A stretch of 64,000 bases of DNA from Micromonospora chersina (GTDB lineage: Bacteria > Actinomycetota > Actinomycetes > Mycobacteriales > Micromonosporaceae): NCBI RefSeq assembly GCF_900091475.1, contig NZ_FMIB01000002.1, positions 4,712,001 through 4,776,000 on the forward strand, in the 5' to 3' direction. Below, piece by piece: positions 43,560 to 51,996 of the stretch (its first letter is position 1; each line of letters begins with the position of its first letter). Made by a program: the position numbers and the translations under genes. A model generated the notes under the pieces. It had not been told where the DNA came from. It saw only the letters and a program-made list of their open reading frames with translations, and searched no databases.

Positions 43560-44567
43560 TTGTCGGCTGTCCTGGAGATCGAGGGTCTCCGCAAGACGTA
43601 CCGGAGCCGGAAACGCGGGGTCCGCCACGCGCTCGACGGCTTCGACATGCGGGTCGAGGCCGGCCAGGTGCACGGCTTCCTCGGCCCGAACGGCTCGGGC
43701 AAGACCACCACCCTGCGCACGCTGCTCGGGCTCATCCGGCCCAACGGCGGCCGGATGGCCATCCTGGGCCAGGAGCTGCCGCAGGCGCTGCCCGCGGTCG
43801 CCGGCCAGGTCGGGGCCATCGTGGAGAGCCCGCAGTTCTTCCCGCACTTCTCCGCCCGGGACACCCTCGGCCTGCTCGCGCAGGCCGGTGAGCTGCCCCG
43901 GCAGCGGGTCGACGAGGTGCTGGAGCTGGTGGGGCTGCGCGACCGGGCCGGGGAGCGGGTGAAGACCTACTCGCTCGGCATGAAGCAGCGGCTCGCGGTC
44001 GCCTCCGCGCTGCTCAAGAACCCGAAGCTGCTGATCCTGGACGAGCCGGCCAACGGCCTCGACCCGGGCGGCATCCGGGAGATGCGCGGGCTCATGCGCG
44101 ACCTCGCCGCCGCCGGGATGACAGTGGTGCTCTCCAGCCACATCCTCGGCGAGATCCAGCTCATCTGCGACTCGGTCACCATCATCTCGCTGGGCCGGCG
44201 GGTCGCGTTCGGGCCGGTCGACGAGGTGCTCGCCGCCCACTCGCAGGGTGCCGTGCGGGTCCGCCTGGAGGCGGTCACCGACCTGCCGCAGGCCGCCGAG
44301 ACCCTGACCCGGGCCGGGATCCGGGTCACCGCCGAGCCCGACCACCTGATGCTCGCCGGGGTCGACAAGCCGGCCGCGGTCAGCCGGGTCCTCGCCGAGC
44401 AGGGCCTCTACGTCAGCGAGCTGACCCCCGTCGCGGTCGACCTGGAGAGCGTCTTCCTCGAACTGACCGCCACCGCGCCGGTTCCCGGCCAGCACCGGCA
44501 GGTCGACCAGTCCATGAAGGTCGGTGAGCCGGGCAGCGGCGCCACCACGGGAGGTTGGGGCGCATGA
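43560..44567 (+). CDS. ABC transporter ATP-binding protein (ABC-2 type exporter)
   Basis: 335 aa. Walker A GPNGSGKTT near residue 41, signature YSLGMKQRLAVASALL, Walker B LLILDEPANGLDPGG, switch His in LSSHILGEI. A ~100-residue C-terminal extension follows the nucleotide-binding domain, as in drug- or bacitracin-type exporters. TTG 43560 is chosen because GGGGAGG (43547-43553) is 6 nt upstream. It overlaps the permease gene (ATGA), so the two form one exporter. The transported compound is unknown. Confidence 0.93.
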   Translation: MSAVLEIEGLRKTYRSRKRGVRHALDGFDMRVEAGQVHGFLGPNGSGKTTTLRTLLGLIRPNGGRMAILGQELPQALPAVAGQVGAIVESPQFFPHFSARDTLGLLAQAGELPRQRVDEVLELVGLRDRAGERVKTYSLGMKQRLAVASALLKNPKLLILDEPANGLDPGGIREMRGLMRDLAAAGMTVVLSSHILGEIQLICDSVTIISLGRRVAFGPVDEVLAAHSQGAVRVRLEAVTDLPQAAETLTRAGIRVTAEPDHLMLAGVDKPAAVSRVLAEQGLYVSELTPVAVDLESVFLELTATAPVPGQHRQVDQSMKVGEPGSGATTGGWGA

Positions 44568-45580
44568 GCCTGTACGTCACCGAACTGCGCCGGCTCGGCA
44601 AGCGCCGGGTCACCCGGCTGCTGCTCGTCCTGCTGCTGCTCGGGCTGGCCGCGGTGGCCACCGCGTTCAGCTTCTCCAGTCACCAGCTCTCCAAGGAGAC
44701 GGTGGCGGCCGCCCAGGCCGAGTCCGACGCCCAGTACCAGCGGGCGGTGGAGGACTGGAAGAAGTCGGTCGCCGACTGCGACGCCGCCAAGGCCCGCGGC
44801 GACCAGAACACCGAGGACCGGTACGGCCCGAACTGCGGCCGGGACTGGCAGCCGCAGCCGGAGATGTTCGACCCGAAGTGGAACCTGCCCTACCAGTTCG
44901 ACTTCCGGGCCGAGTTCCCCATGTTCATCGCCGTCTTCGCCGGGGCGGTGGCGCTCTTCGCGTTCATCGTCGGCGCCTCCTACGTGGGCGCCGAGTGGAG
45001 CACCGGCGGGATGATGAACCTGCTGCTCTGGCGGCCGAAACGGCTCGCCGTGCTGGGCACCAAGCTGGCCGCGCTGCTCACCACCGTGCTCGGGGTGAGC
45101 CTGGTGCTCGGCTCCTTCTGGACCCTCGCCTTCTGGCTCATCGGCCGCTACCGGGGGACCACCGCCAAGGTGACCGCCGGGGTGTGGCGTTCCATCGGCC
45201 TGGACGGGCTGCGGGCGGTCGGCCTCATCCTGCTGGTCGGCGCGGTCGCCTTCGCGCTCGCCTCGCTGGGGCGGCACACCGCGATGGCGCTCGGCGCGGC
45301 CGTGGCGATCTTCGCGATCAGCGAGATCGGCATCCGGATCGCGGTGAACGTGCTCTCCGTCCCGTTCGGCGACCGGTACGTGCTCTCCACGTACGCCCAG
45401 TCCTGGTTCATGAAGCAGGCGGAACTGTTCGACTACGACACCTGCCAGTTCGCCAAGGGCGCGTGCGAACCGGCAAAGCTCGTGATCACCTGGCAGCAGT
45501 CGGCCCTGGTCTTCGGGGTGGGCGCCGCCGCGGTGCTGATCGGCGCGTTCTGGTCGATGCGCCGGCGCGACATCTCCTGA
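44564..45580 (+). CDS. ABC-2 type transporter permease
   Basis: 338 aa. The first transmembrane helix is at ~18-40 (LLLVLLLLGLAAVATAFSF). A large charged extracytoplasmic loop of about 85 residues with paired Cys follows (DCDAAKARGDQNTEDRYGPNCG). Five further helices run to the end (FIAVFAGAVALFAFIVGASYVG, LGVSLVLGSFWTLAFWLIG, VGLILLVGAVAFALASL, GAAVAIFAISEIGI, GVGAAAVLIGAFW). Its ATG overlaps the stop of the ATPase gene. Confidence 0.9.
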   Translation: MSLYVTELRRLGKRRVTRLLLVLLLLGLAAVATAFSFSSHQLSKETVAAAQAESDAQYQRAVEDWKKSVADCDAAKARGDQNTEDRYGPNCGRDWQPQPEMFDPKWNLPYQFDFRAEFPMFIAVFAGAVALFAFIVGASYVGAEWSTGGMMNLLLWRPKRLAVLGTKLAALLTTVLGVSLVLGSFWTLAFWLIGRYRGTTAKVTAGVWRSIGLDGLRAVGLILLVGAVAFALASLGRHTAMALGAAVAIFAISEIGIRIAVNVLSVPFGDRYVLSTYAQSWFMKQAELFDYDTCQFAKGACEPAKLVITWQQSALVFGVGAAAVLIGAFWSMRRRDIS

Positions 45581-45619
45581 CCGGACGCCGCGTCCGATGC
45601 GGGCCGGGCGGACCCTGGT

Positions 45620-45625
45620 TACGCT
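45620..45625 (+). promoter_or_regulatory. Possible -10 element for the DUF3263 gene
   Basis: TACGCT, giving a start near 45632 and a ~48-nt leader that contains GAGGAG just before ATG 45680. The -35 is not clear. Confidence 0.4.
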
Positions 45626-45679
45626 GGGGTCCCCCGGCCGGCGCCGTCGCGCCGGTCGCCCGTTCTCGTGAGGAGCGCC

Positions 45680-46096
45680 ATGCCCGCCGACGCCACGGAG
45701 CGGGCCGTCACCGACGACCGGCCCGAGCCGTCCGGGACCGCCCACGTCACGCGCCGGGAGGCCGGCGTCACCGTCCCGCCACCCCGCTCCGCCCCCGCGG
45801 TCGAGTCCGCGCCGCCGGACGAGGTGCCCGCGGAGGCGGCACCCGCGGCGGAGCCCGGTGAGACCGACGGGCTGACCGAGCGGGAACGCAAGATCCTCGC
45901 CTTCGAGCAGCAGTGGTGGAAGCACGCGGGCGCCAAGGAACAGGCCATCCGGGACACCTTCGGGCTCTCCGCGACCCGCTACTACCAACTGCTCAACGCG
46001 CTGCTCGACCAGCCGGCCGCGCTGGCCGCCGAACCGGTGCTGGTCGGCCGGCTCCGCAGGCTGCGCTCGTCCCGGGCCCGGAACCGGCGGCGCTGA
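45680..46096 (+). CDS. DUF3263 domain protein
   Basis: 138 aa. A Pro/Ala/Glu-rich disordered N-terminus (~1-62) precedes the DUF3263 helical domain (GLTERERKILAFEQQWWKHAGAKEQAIRDTFGLSATRYYQLLNALLD, in parts), which looks like a helix-turn-helix and is widespread in actinobacteria. It ends in a basic tail. ATG 45680 has GAGGAG 4 nt upstream. DNA binding is a reasonable inference; the role is unknown. Confidence 0.85.
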   Translation: MPADATERAVTDDRPEPSGTAHVTRREAGVTVPPPRSAPAVESAPPDEVPAEAAPAAEPGETDGLTERERKILAFEQQWWKHAGAKEQAIRDTFGLSATRYYQLLNALLDQPAALAAEPVLVGRLRRLRSSRARNRRR

Positions 46097-46184
46097 CCGG
46101 CCGCGATCGCCGCGACTCCGCCCGTCCCGGCATGGGCACCGGCGGTCCGGGTAGGCGGCGGGCGGCGACGGAGGGAGCAGACGG

Positions 46185-47087
46185 ATGGGGGCACCAGATC
46201 GCCGGTACGCGACCGGCAGCCGGCCGGCCCGACCGGTCGGAACGGCGCCGATGATGCGGGTACGCTCCGCCTCCGACCCGGCACCCGGGCGGCTGGAGAA
46301 CGAGGACGTGGTGTTCCAGTTCGGCCCGCTGGTGGGCGTGCTCGACGGGGCGACGGTGCCGGAGGGTTTCGACACCGGGTGCGTGCACGGGCCGGCCTGG
46401 TACGTGCGGCACCTGGCCGCCCGGATCGGCCTGGCCGTCGCGTCCCGCCCGGCGGCGACGCTCATGAGCAGCCTGGCGGCGGCGATCCTGGCGGTGCGGG
46501 CGGACCACGGCGGGGAGTGCGACCTGGACCACCCGGGCACCCCGTCCTCCACCGTCTGCCTGCTCCGCGAGGGCGGCGACCAGGTGGACTACCTGGTGCT
46601 GTGCGACAGCCCTCTGGTGCTCGACACCGGCGACCGGGTCGACGTGGTCTCCGACGACCGGCTGGACGCGGCGCTGGACGACCTGCGCCGGACCGCCGCC
46701 GCGCTGCCGGACGGGGGCGTCGACGCGGCGACCCGGTTCCACCGGGCGGTGACCGCGCAACGGGGCCTGATGAACCGGACCCACGGCTACTGGGCGGCCG
46801 CCAGCAACCCGGACGCGGCGTACCACGGGGTGACCGGGACGCTGCCGCTGCGCGGGCCGGGTGCGCTGCGGCGGGCCGCGTTGCTCAGCGACGGCGCCTC
46901 CTGCGCGGTCGAGCAGTTCGGCCTCTTCGACTGGGCCGGCCTGCTCGACGTGGCGGCCACCGAGGGCCCGGAAGGGCTGATCGACCGGGTCCGGGAGGCG
47001 GAGCGGGACCACCCGGACCGCCTGCGCCGGCACAAGCGCACCGACGACGCCTCGGTAATGCTCTGCGAGTTCGGTCCGGCGGCGTGA
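46185..47087 (+). CDS. PP2C-like serine/threonine phosphatase domain protein
   Basis: 300 aa. PP2C-type features in order: ENEDVVFQFGPLVGVLDGAT (metal-binding Asp in LDGAT), STVCLLREGGDQVDYLVLCDSPLVL, AALLSDGASCAVEQFG (metal-binding Asp) and KRTDDASVMLCEF (C-terminal Asp). The glycine of the usual DGxGG is changed, so activity is plausible but not certain. ATG 46185 follows a GGAGGGAG site by 8 nt; ATG 46251 would begin closer to the domain. There is no membrane segment and no kinase gene adjacent. Confidence 0.75.
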   Translation: MGAPDRRYATGSRPARPVGTAPMMRVRSASDPAPGRLENEDVVFQFGPLVGVLDGATVPEGFDTGCVHGPAWYVRHLAARIGLAVASRPAATLMSSLAAAILAVRADHGGECDLDHPGTPSSTVCLLREGGDQVDYLVLCDSPLVLDTGDRVDVVSDDRLDAALDDLRRTAAALPDGGVDAATRFHRAVTAQRGLMNRTHGYWAAASNPDAAYHGVTGTLPLRGPGALRRAALLSDGASCAVEQFGLFDWAGLLDVAATEGPEGLIDRVREAERDHPDRLRRHKRTDDASVMLCEFGPAA

Positions 47088-47238
47088 GCACCCTCACGGC
47101 CAGAACGGACCGGTCGGCTGACAACGCAGCGTGAGGCGGAACACCCCGGGGGTACGACCGGCCGACCCCCTCCGCCGGACCGGCAGTCCGGGTCCAAAGG
47201 GGTGGACTTGGGCCGGTACGACCGGCAGACTGCGGCTC

Positions 47239-47748
47239 GTGACGGGTGCCGTACGACTGGAACCGGTGGACGAGCGCAACCTGGAGCCGTTGCTCTCCGT
47301 AGCGGCCGCCGAGGCGGAGCCGGAGGACGTCATGCCCCCGGTGGAGGCGCCGGCGGGTTGGTCGCTGGCCCGCCGGGAGGCGTTCCGCGAGTTCCACCGG
47401 GCGAGCTTCGGCGGGCTGGACGGCCCGACCCGCACCCGGATGTACGCGATCGTGGCCGGCGGCGAGGTGGTCGGCATGGTCCGGATGACCCGCTGCGAGG
47501 AGCCGGGGACGGTGGAGACCGGGATGTGGCTCGGCCGCTCGGCGCGCGGCCAGGGGCTCGGCGCGGCGGCCCTGCGGGAGTTGCTCCACGCCGCCGCGGC
47601 GGCCGGCATGCACACGGTCGTGGCCGAGACGACGCCGGACAACCAGGGCGCCGTGTCAGTTCTTCGTAAATGCGGCGCTGAATTGCGCGAGAAAGACGGA
47701 AAGCTGCACGCGGAAATGTGTCTTGATTCCGCTCTGCCGGCACACTGA
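47239..47748 (+). CDS. GNAT family N-acetyltransferase
   Basis: 169 aa. N-terminal VRLEPVDERNLEPLLSV, acetyl-CoA-binding motif A LGRSARGQGLGAAALRELLHAA (R/QxxGxG/A), and motif B ETTPDNQGAVSVLRKCGAEL. This is the Rim-like/aminoglycoside-type branch; the substrate is unknown. GTG 47239 opens the domain and lies 7 nt after CAGACT. The last ~35 codons are much less GC-rich than the rest of the gene. Confidence 0.87.
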   Translation: MTGAVRLEPVDERNLEPLLSVAAAEAEPEDVMPPVEAPAGWSLARREAFREFHRASFGGLDGPTRTRMYAIVAGGEVVGMVRMTRCEEPGTVETGMWLGRSARGQGLGAAALRELLHAAAAAGMHTVVAETTPDNQGAVSVLRKCGAELREKDGKLHAEMCLDSALPAH

Positions 47749-48037
47749 ATCGCTAATTGCCCTCAGACAAGCGATTTGACTTTTCCCTGGTCCAGACGGC
47801 CTGTCTGCCCGCTTTGCGCGCTTTGACCCGCCGCTTGCCGGGTTTCCAATTCCGCAGTTAAACGCGTCTCCACGTCCCTCTCCGGAATGTTTTGTCGGTG
47901 GGGTGACGGGTACTGCCCGCCGGGTCCGCAGATACGGAACGTCGGTTGCAGGCCCTTTCCGCTGATCCCCGGTAGCTGCTTTCCGGGCCTGCTCCAGACG
48001 AGGGTGTCCGCTTCCGCCGGGGAGCGAAGGAGAACTG
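47749..48037. other. Leader region of the gas vesicle cluster (289 bp, lower GC)
   Basis: No plus-strand gene is seen. The first ~150 bp are clearly less GC-rich than the surroundings. It holds the sigma-B-type promoter at 47889-47913 and a ~118-nt untranslated leader ending in GAAGGAGA before ATG 48038. Confidence 0.55.
47889..47913 (+). promoter_or_regulatory. Sigma-B-type stress promoter of the gas vesicle cluster
   Basis: GTTT (47889-47892), 15-nt spacer, GGGTAC (47908-47913). It matches the Streptomyces sigma-B consensus (GNNT-N14-16-GGGTAC/T) and the related mycobacterial sigma-F pattern. The transcript would start near 47920. It is the only such match noticed in the window. Confidence 0.7.
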
Positions 48038-48505
48038 ATGAAGAGCGGAGCACGGGTGGCGCTGGCGGTGGGCTTCGGCTACCTCCTCGGTCGCCGGAAG
48101 AAGATGCGTACGGCCCTGACCCTGGCCGCCGCCGTCGCGGCCGGACGGGCCAGCCAGCGCCCGGGTGGCCTGAAGCAACTCGGCACGGACCTGTTGAACG
48201 TCCCCCAGCTCGGCGGCCTCGGCAAGCTGGGGGCCCCGCTGGCCACCGCCGGCAAGGCCGCGGCGACCGCGGCCGCGGGCAGCGGCATCGACGCGCTCAG
48301 CGGCAAGCTGCGCGGCAGCGCCGACGCGCTGCGCCGGAGGTCCGCCGGCGGCCGGTCCGACGCCGGCCGGCCGGACGAGGAGCCGGCGGATGACCAGCGC
48401 TCGGCCCCCGACGACGAGGAGGAGCTGGACGAGCAGCCGACGGCGGAGGACGAGACGGACCGGGGCGCGCGCCCGGCCGTCGCGCGACGGCAGCGGGGGC
48501 GGTGA
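48038..48505 (+). CDS. Gas vesicle cluster accessory protein (GvpY/Z-like, membrane-associated)
   Basis: 155 aa. The N-terminus MKSGARVALAVGFGYLLGRRKKMR and an Ala-rich helix to ~35 look like a short membrane or amphipathic segment. The centre is Gly/Leu/Ala-rich (LNVPQLGGLGKLGAPLATAG) and the C-terminal third is acidic (PDDEEELDEQPTAEDETD). The same kind of small protein occurs in Streptomyces gvp clusters of order OAFGYZJLSK. It is the first gene of the cluster. ATG 48038 follows GAAGGAGA. Its stop overlaps the next start (GTGA). Function is unknown. Confidence 0.7.
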   Translation: MKSGARVALAVGFGYLLGRRKKMRTALTLAAAVAAGRASQRPGGLKQLGTDLLNVPQLGGLGKLGAPLATAGKAAATAAAGSGIDALSGKLRGSADALRRRSAGGRSDAGRPDEEPADDQRSAPDDEEELDEQPTAEDETDRGARPAVARRQRGR

Positions 48506-49743
48506 CCATGGCGACCAGCAACCTCGCGGACAAGGCCCGGGACCAGCTCGGCGGCGAACTGCGCAACCTCGCCTCCGCCATCGGCGAGCGGGCGATGCAC
48601 GTGGTCACCGAGCGGATCACCGGCGCCACCGGGCGGCTCAGCGAGTACGCCAAGCAGGGCGGCGGACCCGGCCTGGTCGCCGCCGCCACCGGCGCGCAGA
48701 AGCTCGCCGAGGGCCAGTCCCCGGTCAAGGCCATGTTCCATGCCGGCCTGGCCGGCGGTAAGGAGAAGTTGATGTCGGCGTTCGGCGGCGGCAAGGGCGG
48801 CAAGGGCGGCGGCAAGAAGCTCAAGGTCACCAACATCGTCGAGACGATCGAGGTCGGCGTGCCGGTGCGCGTCGCGTACAACCAGTGGACCCAGTTCGGC
48901 GACTTCCCGAGCTTCATGAAGAAGGTCGAGCAGGCGGACTGCGACTCCGACGAGAAGATGACCTGGAAGGCCCAGGTCTTCTGGTCGCACCGGACCTGGG
49001 AGTCGACGATCGTCCGGCAGATCCCCGACCGGCTCATCCACTGGCGGTCCAAGGGCGAGAAGGGCTCCGTCGACGGCACGGTGAGCTTCCACGAGGTCGG
49101 CCCGGAGCTGACGAAGATCCTCGTGGTGCTGGAGTACCACCCGCAGGGCCTCTTCGAGCACACCGGCAACCTCTGGCGCGCCCAGGGCCGCCGGGTCCGG
49201 CTGGAGCTGAAGCACTTCGTCCGGCACGTGATGACCCAGACCGTGCTCGACCCCGACTCGGTCGAGGGCTGGCGCGGCGAAATCGAGGACTCCCAGGTGG
49301 TCAAGGACCACGAGACCGCGCTCCGTGAGGAGCAGGAGGCCGAGGAGCAGCAGCGCCGCGAGGAGCAGGGCCGCGAGGAGCAGCGGGGCCGCGCCGAGGA
49401 ACCCGAGGAGGAACAGCCCGAGGAGGCCGAGGAGGAACCCGAGGAGGAGCGCCGGCCCGCCGCCCGCGGCCGCCGCCGGCCGCCGCCGCCGCGTCGCCGT
49501 CCCACCCCCGACGAGGAGGAGTACGCGGACTACGACGAGGGCGACGACTTCGACGACGACGAGTACGCCGAGGAGCCCGAGGAGGAGGAGCCGCCGCGCC
49601 GAAGGGCGCCCGAGCGGGCCCGCCGCCCCCAGCCCCGCGAGGAGCGGGAGGCGCGCCCCGAGCGCCCGCGCCCGGTCCGCCGGGCTCCCGAGGCACCGCG
49701 ACGGCCGGTGGTGCGCCGTCGGCGAGAGGAGCGTGAGGAATGA
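48502..49743 (+). CDS. SRPBCC/coenzyme-Q-binding-like gas vesicle cluster protein with charged C-terminal tail
   Basis: 413 aa. Residues ~5-100 are helical and Gly/Ala-rich with [12 protein letters not shown]. Residues ~108-260 form an SRPBCC (START-like) domain ([70 protein letters not shown]). The last ~140 residues are extremely rich in Glu, Arg, Pro and Asp and must be disordered. This family accompanies actinobacterial gvp genes (GvpZ-like). GTG 48502 overlaps the previous stop; ATG 48508 is two codons later. The stop overlaps gvpA (ATGA). Confidence 0.8.
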   Translation: MTMATSNLADKARDQLGGELRNLASAIGERAMHVVTERITGATGRLSEYAKQGGGPGLVAAATGAQKLAEGQSPVKAMFHAGLAGGKEKLMSAFGGGKGGKGGGKKLKVTNIVETIEVGVPVRVAYNQWTQFGDFPSFMKKVEQADCDSDEKMTWKAQVFWSHRTWESTIVRQIPDRLIHWRSKGEKGSVDGTVSFHEVGPELTKILVVLEYHPQGLFEHTGNLWRAQGRRVRLELKHFVRHVMTQTVLDPDSVEGWRGEIEDSQVVKDHETALREEQEAEEQQRREEQGREEQRGRAEEPEEEQPEEAEEEPEEERRPAARGRRRPPPPRRRPTPDEEEYADYDEGDDFDDDEYAEEPEEEEPPRRRAPERARRPQPREEREARPERPRPVRRAPEAPRRPVVRRRREEREE

Positions 49744-50174
49744 CAGTGGCGACCACGACAGGTCAACCGGGCAGCGCCCTGGAGCGCACCGGCGGCGGTG
49801 GCGGGGGCACCCTCGCCGACGTCGTGGAGACCGTGCTGGACAAGGGCGTGGTGATCGACGCCCAGGTGTCGGTCGCCGTGGTCGGCATCCAGCTCCTGGA
49901 GATCAACGCGCGGATCGTGATCGCCAGCGTCGAGACGTACCTCCGGTTCGCCGAGGCGGTCGACCGGCTGAGCATCGTGCCGAAGGACCAGAAGGGCCTG
50001 CCGGACCTCGTCGGTGACGCGGCCGGCGCCGCCACCAAGGGCAAGGCGATCTCCGGGCTCGGCAAGGCGGCCCAGGAAATCAGCGGCGCCGTGGCGGACT
50101 CGATCCGGGACCGCGGCTCCGAGCCGGAGCGGGAGCGGGAGCGGCCGCGCCGGCGGCGGGACGAGGAGCGCTGA
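49740..50174 (+). CDS. gvpA: Gas vesicle structural protein GvpA-family, long-tailed
   Basis: 144 aa. The GvpA/J/S core spans ~25-75 ([45 protein letters not shown]). It is the closest of the three family members here to the shell protein GvpA. Several positions usually fixed in GvpA differ: the Arg after VIDxxA is Ser, GIEIL reads GIQLL, and the TIEAR-type Glu is Asn. A ~70-residue tail ends in an Arg/Glu-rich stretch. Start overlaps the previous stop. It may be the main shell protein or a divergent minor one. Confidence 0.8.
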   Translation: MTVATTTGQPGSALERTGGGGGGTLADVVETVLDKGVVIDAQVSVAVVGIQLLEINARIVIASVETYLRFAEAVDRLSIVPKDQKGLPDLVGDAAGAATKGKAISGLGKAAQEISGAVADSIRDRGSEPERERERPRRRRDEER

Positions 50175-50175
50175 C

Positions 50176-50931
50176 ATGGCCCAGGAGAACGGACTGTTCA
50201 TCTACGGCATCGTGCCGTCCGACGTGGAGCCGACCCCCGAGGCGGAGGGGGTCGGCTCCCCGCCCGGGGAGGTGACCGCGGTCCGGCACGGGAAGCTGGC
50301 CGCGCTGGTCAGCGAGGTCGGGCTGGAGGAGCCGCTGGGCCGGCCGGACGACCTGACCGCGTACGAGCGGCTGCTGGACGGGACGGCGGTGGTCGCGCCG
50401 GTGCTGCCGGTCCGGTTCGGCACTGTGGTGACCGGCGCGGACGCGGTCGAGGACCTGCTCGCCGCGCACCAGGACCGGTTCGCCGCCGCCCTCGACGAGT
50501 TCGAGGACCGGCTCCAGTACACGGTGCACGGCCGCTTCGACGAGCAGGAGTTCATCAGCGGGTTCCTGGCGGAGAACGCCTCCGCCGCGGCCCTCGCCGA
50601 CGAGGTGCGCGGCCGGCCGGAGATCGAGAGCCGGGAGCAGCGGATCCGGCTCGGCGAGATGATCAGCCAGGCCGTCGAGCTGCGCCGGGAGGCGGAGAAC
50701 CGCGACCTCATCGACGCCGTCGGCCGGTACGCGGTGGCGGACGCCCCCCTCCCGCCCAGCCACGAGTTGGACGCGGTGCGCGTCTCCTTCCTGGTGGCGG
50801 GCGACGAGGAGGACGAGTTCGTCCGGGCGGTCGAGGACTTCGCCGAGCAGCGGCGGGACCTCATTCGGATGCGGCTGATCGGCCCGCTCGCCCCGTACGA
50901 CTTCGTCAGCGCGCACCAGCTGGTGGAGTGA
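50176..50931 (+). CDS. gvpF: Gas vesicle protein GvpF (GvpF/L family)
   Basis: 251 aa. The family start is LFIYGIVPSDVEPTPEAEG, then RHGKLAALVSEV, DLTAYERLLDGTAVVAPVLPVRFGTVV and the C-terminal LIGPLAPYDFVSAHQLV. GvpF chaperones GvpA and nucleates vesicle assembly. ATG 50176 has GAGGAG 7 nt upstream and starts one base after the gvpA stop. This order (directly after A) supports F rather than L. Confidence 0.9.
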   Translation: MAQENGLFIYGIVPSDVEPTPEAEGVGSPPGEVTAVRHGKLAALVSEVGLEEPLGRPDDLTAYERLLDGTAVVAPVLPVRFGTVVTGADAVEDLLAAHQDRFAAALDEFEDRLQYTVHGRFDEQEFISGFLAENASAAALADEVRGRPEIESREQRIRLGEMISQAVELRREAENRDLIDAVGRYAVADAPLPPSHELDAVRVSFLVAGDEEDEFVRAVEDFAEQRRDLIRMRLIGPLAPYDFVSAHQLVE

Positions 50932-50934
50932 GCC

Positions 50935-51273
50935 GTGGACATCCTCTGGGCGCTGCTGACCCTGCCGTACGCGCCGGTGCGCGGGCTCACCGCGCTGGTC
51001 AAGGTGGTGGCCCGGGAGGCGGAGTCGCAGCAGTACAACCCGGTCAACGTCCGGCGCGAGCTGGAAGAGCTGGACGAGGCGGCGGCGGCCGGGGACATCA
51101 CGCCGGAGGAGCGGGACCGCGGGCAGCAGCAGGTGCTGGACCGGCTCACCAAGCCGGCTGCCGGCGCCGGCCGCACCGGGGCGCGTCGCGACGGCGCGCC
51201 CGGGCGGCCGGCGCCCGCCCGGCGGGGGAACGGCGGCGGTAGGGCACGCCGCGGACGAGGGGGAGGACCATGA
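50935..51273 (+). CDS. gvpG: Gas vesicle protein GvpG
   Basis: 112 aa. Conserved N-terminal DILWALLTLPYAPVRGLTALVKVVAREAE and helix NPVNVRRELEELDEAAAAGDITPEE are GvpG signatures; the last ~35 residues are Arg/Gly/Ala-rich. It is an assembly factor that interacts with GvpF/L. GTG 50935 lies 3 bp after gvpF, and its stop overlaps gvpO (ATGA). Confidence 0.9.
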   Translation: MDILWALLTLPYAPVRGLTALVKVVAREAESQQYNPVNVRRELEELDEAAAAGDITPEERDRGQQQVLDRLTKPAAGAGRTGARRDGAPGRPAPARRGNGGGRARRGRGGGP

Positions 51274-51617
51274 CGGCACGGATCCGGGGCGACGGCGACC
51301 GTGAGCGGTGGCGCGACCGGGGCGGTCGGGCCGAGGAGCGGTATCTCGACGAGGACGACGAGGAGGCGGTCAGCGCGGCCGAGGCGGCCCGGGAGGGGCT
51401 GCGCCAGATCGTCGCGCTGACCGGCAAGGATCCGCTCGGGGTCACCTCGATCCAGCCCACCGACGACGGCTGGCGCATCGGGGTGGAGGTGGTCGAGGAC
51501 CACCGCATCCCGGCGTCGACCGACCTGCTGGGCCTCTACGAGGTCGAGCTGGACATGACCGGGAGCCTGCTCGGCTACCGGCGGACGCGCCGCTACCAGC
51601 GCGGCAAGGGGGACTGA
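51270..51617 (+). CDS. gvpO: Gas vesicle protein GvpO
   Basis: 115 aa. An acidic N-terminus (ERYLDEDDEEAVSAAEAAREG) is followed by the GvpO core LRQIVALTGKDPLGVTSIQPTDDGWRIGVEVVED and LLGLYEVELDMTGSLLGYRRTRRYQRG. GvpO is needed for vesicle formation or its expression in archaea and actinomycetes. It is translationally coupled to gvpG and one base from gvpJ. Confidence 0.9.
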   Translation: MTARIRGDGDRERWRDRGGRAEERYLDEDDEEAVSAAEAAREGLRQIVALTGKDPLGVTSIQPTDDGWRIGVEVVEDHRIPASTDLLGLYEVELDMTGSLLGYRRTRRYQRGKGD

Positions 51618-51618
51618 G

Positions 51619-51996
51619 ATGACCATTGGGCGGGCTCCGTCGGTCGTGCAGAACTCCGGTCAGGTGCTGCCGGCCGGCCACGAGCCGGCGAACCTCGGCG
51701 ACATCCTGGAACGGGTCCTCGACCGGGGCATCGTGATCGCCGGTGACATCCGCGTCAGCCTGCTCGACATCGAGCTGCTGACGCTGAAGCTGCGGCTGGT
51801 CATCGCCTCGGTGGACACCGCGCGGCAGATCGGCATCGACTGGTGGGAGCACGACCCGTGGCTCAGCTCCCGGGCCCGTCCGCCGGTCGAGCCGGGTCCG
51901 CGTGACCCGGAGGAGGTCGAGGCGTCCCGCCGACCGCGGGTGGCCGCCCGGGCCGAGCGGGACGCGCGGGAGGGCTGGCATGACCATGACCTCTGA
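51619..51996 (+). CDS. gvpJ: Gas vesicle protein GvpJ (GvpA family minor protein)
   Basis: 125 aa. Core ~25-75: LGDILERVLDRGIVIAGDIRVSLLDIELLTLKLRLVIASVDTARQ. The GDIRxSLxDIELL pattern is that of GvpJ rather than shell GvpA. The C-terminal ~45 residues are charged (RDPEEVEASRRPRVAARAERDAREG). Minor shell proteins of this kind form or shape vesicle tips. It overlaps gvpL by 17 bp. Confidence 0.87.
   Translation: MTIGRAPSVVQNSGQVLPAGHEPANLGDILERVLDRGIVIAGDIRVSLLDIELLTLKLRLVIASVDTARQIGIDWWEHDPWLSSRARPPVEPGPRDPEEVEASRRPRVAARAERDAREGWHDHDL

Noticed and set aside
45583..45595. GGACGCCGCGTCC as terminator of the ABC exporter operon
   Set aside because: Only 5 bp of usable stem with a 3-nt loop and no T run; too weak to claim.
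47763..48053. A 96-codon minus-strand frame in the gvp leader region
   Set aside because: No ribosome site, no coding-type third-position bias, and it overlaps the gvp promoter and first start codon.
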